DNA of 64,000 bases. It comes from Hyparrhenia diplandra (lineage: Eukaryota; Streptophyta; Magnoliopsida; Poales; Poaceae). The stretch is from the NCBI GenBank assembly GCA_015847255.1, contig JADLZK010012648.1:124001-188000 (forward strand). The letters are read 5' to 3'. The translations under genes were made by a program, and so were the position numbers. Below the pieces are notes generated by a model. It was not told the DNA's origin. It searched no databases and saw only the letters and a list, made by a program, of their open reading frames with translations. Numbering within the stretch: the first letter of the stretch is position 1; every line of letters starts with the position of its first letter. Shown in pieces: positions 10,418-21,050 of the stretch.

Positions 10418-13400
10418 TCTTACTATTACTAATTGGAGGCTCCAACGGAGGCTCCACGTTAATCTCTCACCCAGGCCGCTAGGAAAAAAAGATAAATGAT
10501 AGAAATTCCCACAATAATCAGAAACATCTAGCCATCAATCCCAAAGACTCTAATAACAATAGCCATTAGATCTATTTTCCTTTTCTATAAAATTACCCAC
10601 AACTGCCATTATAAATATAATAATCTAAAATAAAACACCTAACAAATTAAAGGAAAAACGATCAGATTGTTATCCAATATACGTCATTGGGCAGGGTTAA
10701 AATAGATCTCGATCTCCTCCCCATGATAAAAAAAACAAGAAAAACATAATTCTATTTTAGCCGCAACACATCCTCTAATCCAGCCGAGAGGATGGTGATG
10801 ACTTCACGTCATCTATCGTGGTCTCGCAACTCATCTTCATGGGGACCCAGAGCCATGACCAATACTGACGATGGGGACTAGAGGAAAGAATCAAGAAAGA
10901 GTGATGGATTCACGTCATCTTCAATGCATGATGGGTAAGAGTACTAATCTGATTACTACTTTCACAATGTTGCAAAAAAAGAAAAAAAAACTTTGGCAGG
11001 TGTCAAAGTAATTCTGGCCTCAAGAATTGTTGGTCGCAATAGCCACATGATCGAGATGGTGCCAGACCATGAGAGGCGCTGCGACATTAATGGGTGCTTC
11101 GCGTGCCTGTGACATGCAGATAGGAGGCAAGGATGTTGTTGGCACCGTCTTCATCGCACATCGTGTGTGATCCAAAGCCATCTGAGCACTAGGCAAAGGC
11201 GCGACAGGACATATGTCGTGTATAGATGCAAGACGCATGCGTCTGACCGACACGAGCCAGCAAGGAGGCCATGCAAACAGTCAATCAAAGGCGGCATAAC
11301 CAAAAGCCCGGGCACTCTTACGGCGCCCTAGCGATGACACAACGTCCTTTTCTCGCGGCGAAACCATGCAAAAATTGCAATCCACCTTTTGTCTGTCGCT
11401 CGATCTCCTATTTAGTTTGCAATCTATCTGTTGTTTGATATTCTATATTCTGTTCCAGACCATCCACGAGCTGAGATGCGAAAAGCTGCGTGTATATGCG
11501 CGTGCTCTCTTGGTTGCCCTAGGCTAGTCTGGCGACAAAGAAGTGTTTAGGGTGTTGTTGGGTGATGCTGCGTCATAACTCCATACAGGTTAGAGCTCAA
11601 CTTTAAATGCGAATGTTCTTTCTAGAAGCATTTAGTTTATACATAACTTGTCCAGTTTACCTCTATGAGAACCAAAGCCAATTTTGTCATAACATTCAAT
11701 AGATGTGCTATCCGGCTAAAAATAACCTAGAAACATAAAAATGACTAATACACTATTGGTTTTAGTATTGAGGAAAATCACCAATTGAATCATCATTGGT
11801 AATTGGCATTCTATTCCATATAATTAATTAAAATGGTATTTTTGAATAAATCTAAAACCTTAGTCAACTATTGAAGTAGACGAATTCTGTCAAACAAAAC
11901 AATGAACAAGACATGAGTGTTTTCTCGAAGTTTTTTTATATTAGATGTATACGGTAGACTATAGTTATCTTTGACTATGATAGTCATTACATATATAAAT
12001 TCTTTTTCTTTAAAAGATATAAACCTCTGCAATTAAAAAGTAGTCTAAACTAACTACTAAGTGTTGATCCAAATTATCACCACTACAATTATGAAACAGT
12101 AACTTAAAGTAGCTCACCTAAGAACACAGGAGAGATGTGAACTCAACACAGATGCCAAACATAATTTAGGAGTTGATGGGGATACAAAAGTGGATAGAGT
12201 AGTTGTATAAAAGCTGCCACAACATGATAAAGAAAAATATAATAACCAGGTTTGTATTAAAATGTTCACAACTAAGCATATGCCACATGTACACGCAGAT
12301 ACGATGCAAAACGGGTAACCATATATTGGGAGCAAAAATTATTATGCATCAATTATTAAGTGAAGTTTATCAGGACGGTCCAAGTCCGACTCCTCATAAT
12401 GTGAGATGGAGACTTATTTTGAGGTGGAGTCTGTGATTAGGAAACAAATTAATATAAAGTAACCTCTAAATTTGCAGCTATAGATTACCCAACTAAAATA
12501 TATTATTTTATAGATAATAAAGTAATAATTGAATCTAAACTATGTACATCTATGTTATTATAAAAATTGTCAAAAATACTATTAAAATCACTATGAATTA
12601 TTCACTTATGTCATTGTTAATATAGAAAGAACTGGTACACTTGGTGTTTGTCTCTGTACATATACCTACTACCTCCGTCCCAGATTAACCGTTATTGTTG
12701 TTTGTATATCCAAATAAATTTCTTATAAAAATAGATTCAGCTACCTATCTAATGATATTAAGTATGTACCATAAATAATAATATTATTTTATATAAAATT
12801 AGTCAAAACTATTTCTTGAGCGACAATTATTTTGGGATGGAGAGAGTATTTTGTACATCAAGTGATGAGTATACTAATTTCCAAGCCAAATACATAATCA
12901 AGGTACAATGCTAATGTAAAAAAAAATATGAAGAGATTTAGAAAACCATAAAAGTAATATCTAGCAATTAAAGTCTATAACTAGGACATACTAATAATAA
13001 AATATTTATACAAGTATTTTGTAAGAATATGAACACATGAGAGAGGTCAACTAAACACATATGCCAAACTTACTTGAGGCCAGAAGTTATGATGCAATAT
13101 GAATAGGAAATTAGGAATACAAAATTGGATAGAGGAATAATATTAAAAAACCTACCGCAAGAAGATAAAGAAAAACTAAAATAGTCAATTTCATATTATA
13201 ATATTCAAAAGTTAAACATATATGACATGTATGGAGATAACATGCAAAGTTGGCAAGCACATATGTTGGGACCAAAAAATTATATGCATAAATTATTTTT
13301 AACTAAAGCTTATCACAGCTGGAGCCATATTATTTGAATGTACAAAATTGAATAGGCAGTATAATAACTTTTAAGCAAAGTTCAAATGCGTATATCTTTT

Positions 13401-13441
13401 CAAGTTTTTAGCCGATGCAAAGCACAGGTTGGTGGACTAGT
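10418..13441 (+). mobile_element. Non-autonomous Helitron
   Basis: It starts TCTTACTATTACTAATTGG after an A and ends GCAAAGCACAGGTTGGTGGA plus CTAGT before a T. This matches the TC...CTRRT ends and A|T insertion site of Helitrons. Length 3024 bp; no Rep/helicase frame is present. The interior is AT-rich and holds an old direct duplication of about 300 bp (roughly 12115-12400 against 13030-13340) and a MITE at 12667-12848. The hairpin before the 3' end is degenerate. Confidence 0.72.
12667..12848. mobile_element. Stowaway-like MITE inside the Helitron
   Basis: Ends TACTACCTCCGTCCCAGATT and ATTTTGGGATGGAGAGAGTA are imperfect inverted repeats with TA at each edge. About 182 bp, AT-rich, non-coding. 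Confidence 0.65.
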
Positions 13442-13860
13442 TATAAAATAAATTATAGATTCCATCTCAGAACGACGAGACAAATTTATTAAGCCTAACT
13501 AATCCTCCATTAGAACATGTGTTATGTACTGTAGCAGTTTAGTGTTTAATCATGGCCTAATTAGGTTCATTAGATTTGTCTCGCAATTTACAAGAAAACT
13601 GCACAATTAGCTTTTAATGTGGTCTAGATTTAGTACTCTGTACATGGGCCAACACTTTTGGAAGTTTGAAGTTTGGAAACTAAACAAGGTCTTAGTTACA
13701 AATACATTTCTTTGGAATGTACCAAAGAAAGACATTAATTATAGACTATTTAAACAAAAATTTTTTGGTTGGAGTATTTTCAAGAGTGTTTTTGAAACTC
13801 ACTCTAAATCATTATTTGTAAAGTGATTTTAATAAAATTCGCTATCTATGTCTTTCCACC
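13442..13860. mobile_element. MITE-like remnant
   Basis: Contains TTAGATTTGTCTCGCAATTT and, further right, AACTAAACAAGGTCTTAG. I recall these from a common rice MITE group whose ends read GGCCTTGTTTAGTT. A similar core occurs at 46230-46380. The ends are not clean here. No gene is seen in 13860-14000. Confidence 0.4.
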
Positions 13861-14534
13861 CTCTAACAATTTCTTGGTAGACTCTAGAGAGAGCTAGAAC
13901 CACACGTGCATTTTAGGTAGTGAAAAATCTGAAATAAAGATGACGACTATAATTGGAGAAACTGATGGAATGCATTTTTCTAGCAAAATCTCTATTCTCA
14001 TCATTAGAACGAATATAAAATACTTTTAGAGTTACTCTTAATATTTGGAACATCTATCTAAATCAACGCTTGGTAGTTTGATTTTACCAAGAAAATTCCG
14101 TTTGAAATTCAGCAAGGATGTGCTACTATGTGGGCTGGCCTTTCGGCGCGAGTACTCCTCATCCTTGGTACCTCTGTAGTCCCGGCCGGCCGGCCCAATA
14201 ATAAGCTCAAAATTCAGAAAACGCCAGTAGCCCATCTGAGGTCCGGTCCGATCGACTACTAGTTGGAATCGAGTTCGACTGCCCAACCAGCCAAACTATA
14301 GTTGTCGCTTCTGTAGCTCGATCTGGCCGCCTGGCCCAATAACCGGCACGAACATAGGATAAGCCGATAAGGCCGGAAGCCCAACTGAGGTCCGCTCCGA
14401 TCCCAACTCGTAATCGAGTGTTCGAGTCCAAGCTGCTGTGTATTTTAACGAAGGTTGGCACGCGTGCAGGGCCACGACTAGCTACACGCGATCTCCTCTC
14501 CAAAAAAAACCCTACACCCGATCTGCTTCCAGAG

Positions 14535-15843
14535 ATGCCGTCAACCCTAAGTCGTCGGAAGGAACAATCAAGCTCTCTCCTCCGGTCGCTGTCACCAAGG
14601 CCAACGACGGCCTGCTGCTGCCTACGGACGTGATGTACGAGGTCCTGCTCCGCCTCCCGGCAAAGGAGCTCTGCCGGCTCCATGTCGTCTGCCGGTCATG
14701 ACGATCGCTCACCTCCGACTCGGGGTTCGCCAAGGCCCACGCTTCTCGCCACCCACTGCTCGTCGCCGGAATCTGGAAGAACAAAGAGGTCCACATTCTG
14801 GACTTGACCTGCGGCTGTCCCAACATCATAAGGCGGTTACATGTGCCACATGCGTATGATCTAAGTATAGCACAGCTCGGCCTGATCTGCGCCTCATGGT
14901 TTGTGCTCGATCCGGTCGCTGGCGAAGTGGTCGCCACCTTGCCTGACGGCGGCATAGACGTCGACCTCCAGCACGATGATGGCTCGTTCCCGTTAGGGCT
15001 CGGGCTGGTCAATACCGTATGTCGTACAGAGGGCCGTCCCGACCACTACTCTGCCACGTTCCCTCCACTGGAGAGTACAAAGCGCTCCGGACCAACGGTT
15101 ACCACGTGCTCTCGGATGGCGGATTATTAGGCCAAGAGCTCGTCACACAAACATGCCAAGTCACAACCGTGTCCGGCCGCACCGCCAATGCCGCCGGCAG
15201 TGGGCAATAAGGTGGCGAGCACGACCATGCCCGCCGGTGGGAGGCTGCTCATCCTCAGGTCTGAGGAGAAGAGTGGTCATAGACGGGTTGCTTACTTCTT
15301 GAGGCGACCGCCCAACGACTACTGCTACCATGTCGACATCGACGCGATCGAGCCAGATGCCATATTTGCTTTTGATCTGGCGACAGAGGTGTGGAGGCCA
15401 AACACACTTCGCGGGCCACTGAGCAGCAATTGTTCCGACAACGAGCTCAAGTTCAGTCAAGACATGGAGAACCTCCAATTATGTGTGTTGGATGGCTGCC
15501 TCGTCACTGCACATCACAAAAAACTGGGATTGCTCAATGGATCTATGGTTTCTAGAGGACATGGACGACACCGACAAAGGGCTCTGGAACAAAAAGATAT
15601 TCAATTCATCATGTACCCAGTTGCAAGTACCGTTATTCATCATCTTGGCCTCCACACCCATTGTATGTTTTGGAGGACGGAAGGATACTCATGTGGGGAC
15701 CCGAACCGGAGAGCCCGTTCATGGCCCTGGGAGTATACAGTCCAAGAACAAACATGTACACTAAGCTAGCTAGTATGCAAGAGTATTGCTCCGTGATCAT
15801 GCATCTAGGAAGCCTTTTGTGTTCTCCAGTACTTCAGAGCTGA
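14535..15843 (+). pseudogene. F-box protein pseudogene, copy 1
   Basis: Aligns along its length with the F-box copies at 29.8, 32.8 and 41.9 kb. F-box proteins are substrate receptors of SCF ubiquitin ligases. The F-box core (LPTDVMYEVLLRLPAKELCR) is followed by CRS and a stop: the TGG of the conserved CRSW is TGA here (14699-14701). The start at 14535 is one base out of frame with the F-box. Further shifts occur near 15030 (before YRGPSRP), near 15190, near 15520 and near 15660. Blocks of the C-terminal associated domain survive between them (STGEYKALRTNGY, IFAFDLATEVWRPNTLRGPL, MYVLEDGRILMWG), ending LGSLLCSPVLQS. It is the most decayed full-length copy. The upstream TATA-like box is also degenerate. 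Confidence 0.85.
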
Positions 15844-16020
15844 ACCTTAGATTGGGTTCGCCTTCGTCGTCATCCAACATATATAGATCTGCTACACGGC
15901 CGGGCTCCATGGCACATGCAAGTTGTCATATTAGTAGTCATTTTACTTTTATGTTTGTGGACATAAATTGGATGACGTAATTGAATGTCATATGCCAATA
16001 TGATATCACCTTGGAAAGTA

Positions 16021-16245
16021 CTGAATCCGTTTCAAATTATAATATGTTTGACTTTTTTTAACCCTATGTTTAACCACTCAAAAATTTGTGCAAAATATCA
16101 CTTCTTTTTGTTGTGGTATGCTTTATTAACATAAGGTCCTTAAGAATGACTTAAATTTAACTATGTTTGCACAAAGTTTTGGAATAAGACGAGTTTTCAA
16201 ACTTGAGGTTAAAAAAGATAAACAAACAATAATTTGAAAGCGGAG
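16021..16245. mobile_element. Stowaway-like MITE in the 3' flank of F-box copy 1
   Basis: Ends CTGAATCCGTTTCAAATTAT and ATAATTTGAAAGCGGAG are imperfect inverted repeats, flanked by TA. The matching 3' flank of F-box copy 3 (near 34320-34335) reads GGAAAGTACTATATAGACAT without it, so the empty site is seen in the same window. About 225 bp. Confidence 0.75.
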
Positions 16246-16339
16246 TACTATATATACATGTGGCACATGAATAAATTATAATCGATAAATTTATTTGAGA
16301 GGAGGATCGCCCGAGCAATTCTAAAAGCTGGATCACGGG

Positions 16340-17180
16340 GGACGAGCAAAGGGACGCCCTTGCCCCCATCCTCTCCCACCCAAGGGGCCGCGGGGGCGCC
16401 CAAGAAGTGCCGCCAAGGGGACGCCCTGCAGCGCCCACGGCGGCCCCGAGCATCGCCCGACCGCTCCCGCCCGGGTGGCGACACCCCCCAAGAGCCCCAA
16501 GGCGCCGGCCCCTTCCGCCGCGGCGTCCTCCGACACCCTCGCTGCCCGCCCACGGGCACGCCCGGCGGGCGAAGACTTCGGTGCATGCTTGGCGGCGGCG
16601 CCGCCACGGTGGTGGCTTTGGCGGGTCTCGCCGTCCTTCTTTGAGTAGTAGACTCCGACCCCGACTCCGACTCAGACTCCGACTCCTCCCGCCCGATGTC
16701 TTCACCCCTCCCGTGCCTCGGCCGGGACGGGGAGCCTCATTGACCTCTGGCGGAATGCATCACCGAGCTCCTGCGGCCGGCGTGGGCGAGCTGTGCGCCG
16801 CGTCGCCATGGCTAGTCGACCACGGAGGGGGCGCGCTCCCAAGGCCGCGGGCATGACAGCCAGGTGGGCTCGCCGTGTTGGCCCCCTGCGCAACCACACC
16901 TGCTTTGTTGTTCTCGCCGCCGCCGCTGGGAGGAGCATCGTGCGTCATCAGCGCCCGAGCCGCCCGAGCGCCGCTTTGCCTAGATGCGGGCGGGCGGTGC
17001 GGATTGACCCCTGGCGCTTTCGATCCTTTTTTCGTGGCGAGCAGGCCGACGGGATTTTGGGTCCTCATCTGCTTTTCCCATTGGAGTTGAGATTGAATTT
17101 GGGCCCCTAATTTTTTCACCTCGGCATGCAAATGAAATTTTAGGGCCTCAATTTACATGCCCCCCACTGGAGTTGCTCTA
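16340..17180. other. GC-rich island, no recognisable gene
   Basis: Open frames overlap on both strands (16157-16705 and 16760-17131 minus; 16407-16856 and 16793-17110 plus), as expected from base composition alone. A short GACTCC repeat lies at about 16648-16688. The right edge (CACTGGAGTTGCTCTAA near 17165) resembles a transposon end, so the island may be a captured segment within a non-autonomous element. No protein family recognised. Confidence 0.4.
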
Positions 17181-17349
17181 ACAATGTTATAAAACTTCCA
17201 ACTGGGACTTGCCTTATGTGTGAAAGAATTCGAGATCAAGTGGTGATAAATGGACGTAATCATTTCAAAAAAAAAAAAAAAAAACAATCAAGTGACCGAT
17301 GCTTTAGTTTCAATCGAAATAAGCTTAGGTTGTCGATATGCTTTGAGAC

Positions 17350-17583
17350 ATGCCATCAAGGCGTCAACCCTAGGTCGTCGGAATAAGCCAGCCGAGCTCT
17401 ACGCTCGTGGCGGCATCGCCCTCGCCAAGCGACAACGATGGCACGCTTCCAACGGACTTGACATACGAGGTCTGCTCCACGCCTCCCGACCAAGGAGCTC
17501 GCCGCCTGCGCCTCATCTGCGCGGTCATGGAGATCGCTCACCACCGACCCTAGCCGCCAAGGCCCACGCGCTTCCCACCACCC
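17350..17583 (+). pseudogene. F-box gene 5' fragment
   Basis: About 230 bp aligns with the first part of the F-box copies: GTCAACCCTAGGTCGTCGGA at the start, then the segment equivalent to the F-box (CTCCCGACCAAGGAGCTCGC), GGTCATGGAGATCGCTCACC and GCCAAGGCCCACGCGCTTCC. Several small indels break the frame. Similarity stops abruptly at 17583, where an unrelated TCCTAAGACAATAAT repeat begins. It has no C-terminal part, so it is a truncated duplicate. Confidence 0.75.
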
Positions 17584-17775
17584 TCCTAAGACAATAATGA
17601 TTGTTGACTATAAGTAGAGGTTAACATAACCTATACCGAAGTTAATGATTGTTGAGGTTAACATAACCTATACGCGGTCAGGTATAGGTAGAGGTTAACA
17701 TAACCTATACACGAAGTTAATGATTGTTGACTACAAGAACAACTATATAAATAATTTACTCCTAAGACAATAATT
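17583..17775. repeat. Three copies of a palindromic unit between direct repeats
   Basis: AGGTTAACATAACCT, a perfect palindrome with a 3-base centre, occurs three times (near 17618, 17654 and 17691). GAAGTTAATGATTGTTGA occurs twice between the copies. The block is bracketed by TCCTAAGACAATAAT at 17583 and again at 17760. Confidence 0.7.
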
Positions 17776-19419
17776 CAAGTGTGCTGCCAAACACATTGAC
17801 ATCAAATTATATGTTGAAAAGGAGTAAGTCAAGAATCATTAATAAAGTATTGAGCATATAAGTACTAAGTAAGTTTTTGCGGAGCCGCTTACAAAGGCTT
17901 ACCGCCCAGTTGGAGGGTCGAGATGGGGACTAGAGGGGGGTGAATAGTCCTTACTTAAAACTAATTGCGCCGGCTAAACAAGAATAATGCGGAATTGAAA
18001 CTATTCGTTTAGCCAAGACTTCACCACTCTAGCTATGACTCTAAATCACCTCACAAAAGATCCTACACAAAGCAAATGAGGTGATAAGCCTAGCTTGAGC
18101 TCCTAACCGTTTCTATTGCAAGGTCACACAAACCTATGCACTAGTACTTCAAACAAGGGTGAGCTCCTACACAATTCTAATGAGCAAAAGCACAAAGCCA
18201 ATCCTAAGCTCACTAGATGCACTAAGGACAAGGCGACACACGCCTAACCCAAAGGCTCAAATTACTTAGCTACACAAAATAAGCAAAGCAACTAATAAGC
18301 TACACAAGCTAGTAAATGCAAGAGCTACTCCACAAGCACAAGCACAAGGTATATATAAATGTAAATACAAAGCTTGTGATTTGGAGAACCACAATCCGGA
18401 GCTAATCCACACAATACGGCGTAGCCGAACGGAATCCGTAGAGCACGAAGTAGTGGATCCCAAAGGGATCTCTTCACGAGTCCAGGAAGAACAAGGGTTG
18501 AGTAAGACACTTTCGGGGAAGCTGTTTATACTAAGACACTTCGGGAGTCAAAAGTTGTTGATAGCTTACACATAGGAGGGTATTTATACTAGGAACAACC
18601 CTCCTAGGTGGGTGGAAATCTAAAAAGAAACTGGACTCGTCGAGCATGTGAAAGGGAAACCTTGGAATGGACTCGGAAGCAGATTCCGCGTGGCTGTTTG
18701 ACTTCTGCGCAGTCTTCGGTGTTTTGTTCATAACTCCTTCTAGGGAACTTCAAATGTTGTCTAAATTTGGATGCGTTTGAAATCTAACTTGATAAGCTTT
18801 CACACCATGTACCTCTTGCTTCATGAAGTATTGTATATTGGTACAGTTTTGCACGAACATTTAGACTTCGAGGCAGACTGCTAACTCACTGACCAGTCGG
18901 CACTAAATCTGGTCGACGCCTTGATGAAATATCCACACTGATCGGGGCTTGCACCGTTGGAAACTAGACTTGAATAGCTTTCTAACAAGTGCTCATTTAC
19001 CTTCATAGCTTTTTGTGAGCCAAAAGTTATGACAGTTTCTTTCTAACAGTTACGTCACGCTGGTGCGGCTCGGCGAGTTCCGCCCTTCTGTGCCATCCTT
19101 GATGTGTTCGGGTCCTCTTCTTTGGTGAACCTAAGCAATGTAAACATGCACGACTTAGGTAGCATAAAATTCTCATTAGTGTTTAATTGAAATTCACAAA
19201 GTAGCGCGTGCACCTTATATTGGAGTTTTGTAATCAAGCCATCAAATATGTTGGTTGACATATTGATCGGAGATCTTTCTTGATGAGGTCGCCATAGCCG
19301 GCGTGGTCATATCGGTTGTGACGATGAGGCACGCTCTACGCATTGATCTATAATGGAATAGAGAGAAAGTATTTAAGTTAAGATTAAAGTTTAAGTGTAA
19401 GATGAGATCAAGGGGAGAA
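17776..19419. other. Repeat-like sequence, unclassified
   Basis: From 17925 it reads GGGGACTAGAGGGGGGTGAA, a phrase I associate with cereal LTR-retrotransposon repeats, followed by AT-rich sequence lacking a coherent frame. Just before 19420 lies an AAGGGGAGAA purine tract that fits a polypurine tract of the copia-like LTR. I see no gene. Confidence 0.4.
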
Positions 19420-19656
19420 TGTTAGATTGATCTCTACAGGTTGGCCCAACGGCCAATCGGGCCCTTGACTCGCATCCTGATCGGGGATACCCAGCCCAAT
19501 AAAGTGGCTGGTGGGCCCCTGTCGCATAGCGCCATAAATAGGAGGTGAGGGCCACAACACACAAGATACAAAGGTTAATTACCCACGGCCGCCACCCCAC
19601 CGCCCTATCCCTAGTTTGATCTTGAGGGAGGCCTTTGCCGGCGGGGAAGGCACATT
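19420..19656 (+). mobile_element. Copia-like 3' LTR, left part (interrupted)
   Basis: TGTTAGATTGATCTCTACAG follows a purine tract (CAAGGGGAGAA), as 3' LTRs of copia elements do. A CATAAATAGGAGG box lies near 19530. The sequence breaks at 19656, where an 8.0 kb LTR retrotransposon is inserted, and probably resumes at 27661. Confidence 0.5.
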
Positions 19657-21025
19657 TGTTGACACCTGTTATAGCATAATATTACTAGTCAACTAAACTT
19701 GGATAAGGGCTTAAAATGAATATCAAACATAAGTCTAGGGGCTTTACTAACATAATTCCATGAGTTTTGGTGATTTATATAATTTCGGGGACTTAATAGA
19801 TAATTGCGAGAGAATAATGGAGAAAGTTCCGAATATACAAGGCATATGAAGACCAGACTTGTCCGTGAAGCAACTCGACCCGAAAAGTGGACTAAAACAT
19901 TCTAGAAGGTACCAGAGGACACCAGAAGAAACGGGAGGCCGAGGTGGCATGCCACCCTGGCGGCCGCTAGGCTACAGTGCCCAATCCAGCTCAGCTTTGT
20001 ATGTCGGTTTATCACCAACATTGAGGTTGTATCTACACCGTTGCCAAGATCAGTTTGATCCAAGGGTTCACGTTCATCGTCAAGGACTATATAAGAAGAC
20101 CCCCTGCCCCCAGGGTGAAACCCTAATTCATTCTATCTCATTATTCATTATCTCTCAGTTGTAGAGGTGTCCCAATGTAAGGATAACCTCTCTCTGGGAT
20201 TAGTGAATTAGAGGTAGATTAGAACTAGATTAGATCTAACTTAGATCTAATCAAGAATAAAGGAGAGAGGAGCTATGCTCCTATTCTGGAGATGTCTTCA
20301 GAGTATGGTATGTCTTTGTATCTTCTCTACAAGACTTATGATTCATATATTTATCTTCTCTATTTACTTCTATTACTTTCATATATTTGGTTAAGTATAG
20401 TTATTATATTATTGCATGGGATCTCCGCTCGTATTGAGTGCTCTAGTTATTCATGGTAGCTAGAGTAGTAATCTATAGTATAGATATGGTGTCTAGACTA
20501 TAGGTTACACGAGGTTGCTTGCCAATCCACGGATAGTTGTGGTAGCCCGGGGGTGGCTTGACTCTGTAAGGCCTTTGTAGTCCACCACGTTCGGATTGGT
20601 GTTTTTCGTAGAGCTTTTGGCAGCCTTCTCCCAACTACCTTCTTCCTAGTCTACTTGAGAGTTGGGACGGACCTGCTGCTCCAAAGTGCATTAGTATAAT
20701 TGCTATCATAGAACCTAAGTAATAGAGATACCCGGGAACCTTGATCTCTCCCTTTGACCTCTTGATTAGTTTAGTAATTCCTTGATAACTTAAGTAGCTT
20801 TTTATTTTATGCTTATTTATCCTTTAACATTTACCCCTCTCACTACAGTCTAGTGGTTTGCTAAGTTAGTGGATACATGATTCGATTTATTAGAATTATT
20901 TAACCAAAGCTTCCCTGTGGATACGATACTCTAGAATACTCATCCTAGGGAAAAGCTACAATGGTAGGTGTTAGGGCGCTTGCGAGAATCCTTCATATTC
21001 TTTTAGCACTTAACAAATGCCAACA
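19657..21025 (+). mobile_element. 5' LTR of a non-coding LTR retrotransposon
   Basis: Runs from TGTTGACACCTG to AAATGCCAACA (1369 bp) and matches 26184-27660 along its length. A TATATAA promoter box lies at 20088-20094. The CCTGTGGATACGATACTCTAG and GCGCTTGCGAGAATCC stretches near its end resemble those at 1-150. Short indels separate it from the 3' LTR. Confidence 0.93.
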
Positions 21026-21032
21026 AGCTTTT

Positions 21033-21050
21033 TGGCACCGTTCTTAGGGA
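21033..21050 (+). other. Primer-binding site, degenerate
   Basis: TGGCACCGTTCTTAGGGA lies 7 bp inside the 5' LTR. It resembles the complement of plant tRNA-Asp used by Athila/Tat-like elements (TGGCGCCGTTGCCGGGGA) with four differences. Confidence 0.6.

Noticed and set aside
16157..17131. Overlapping frames in all registers of the GC-rich island
   Set aside because: Frames are open on both strands at once, with no domain, splice structure or conserved motif.
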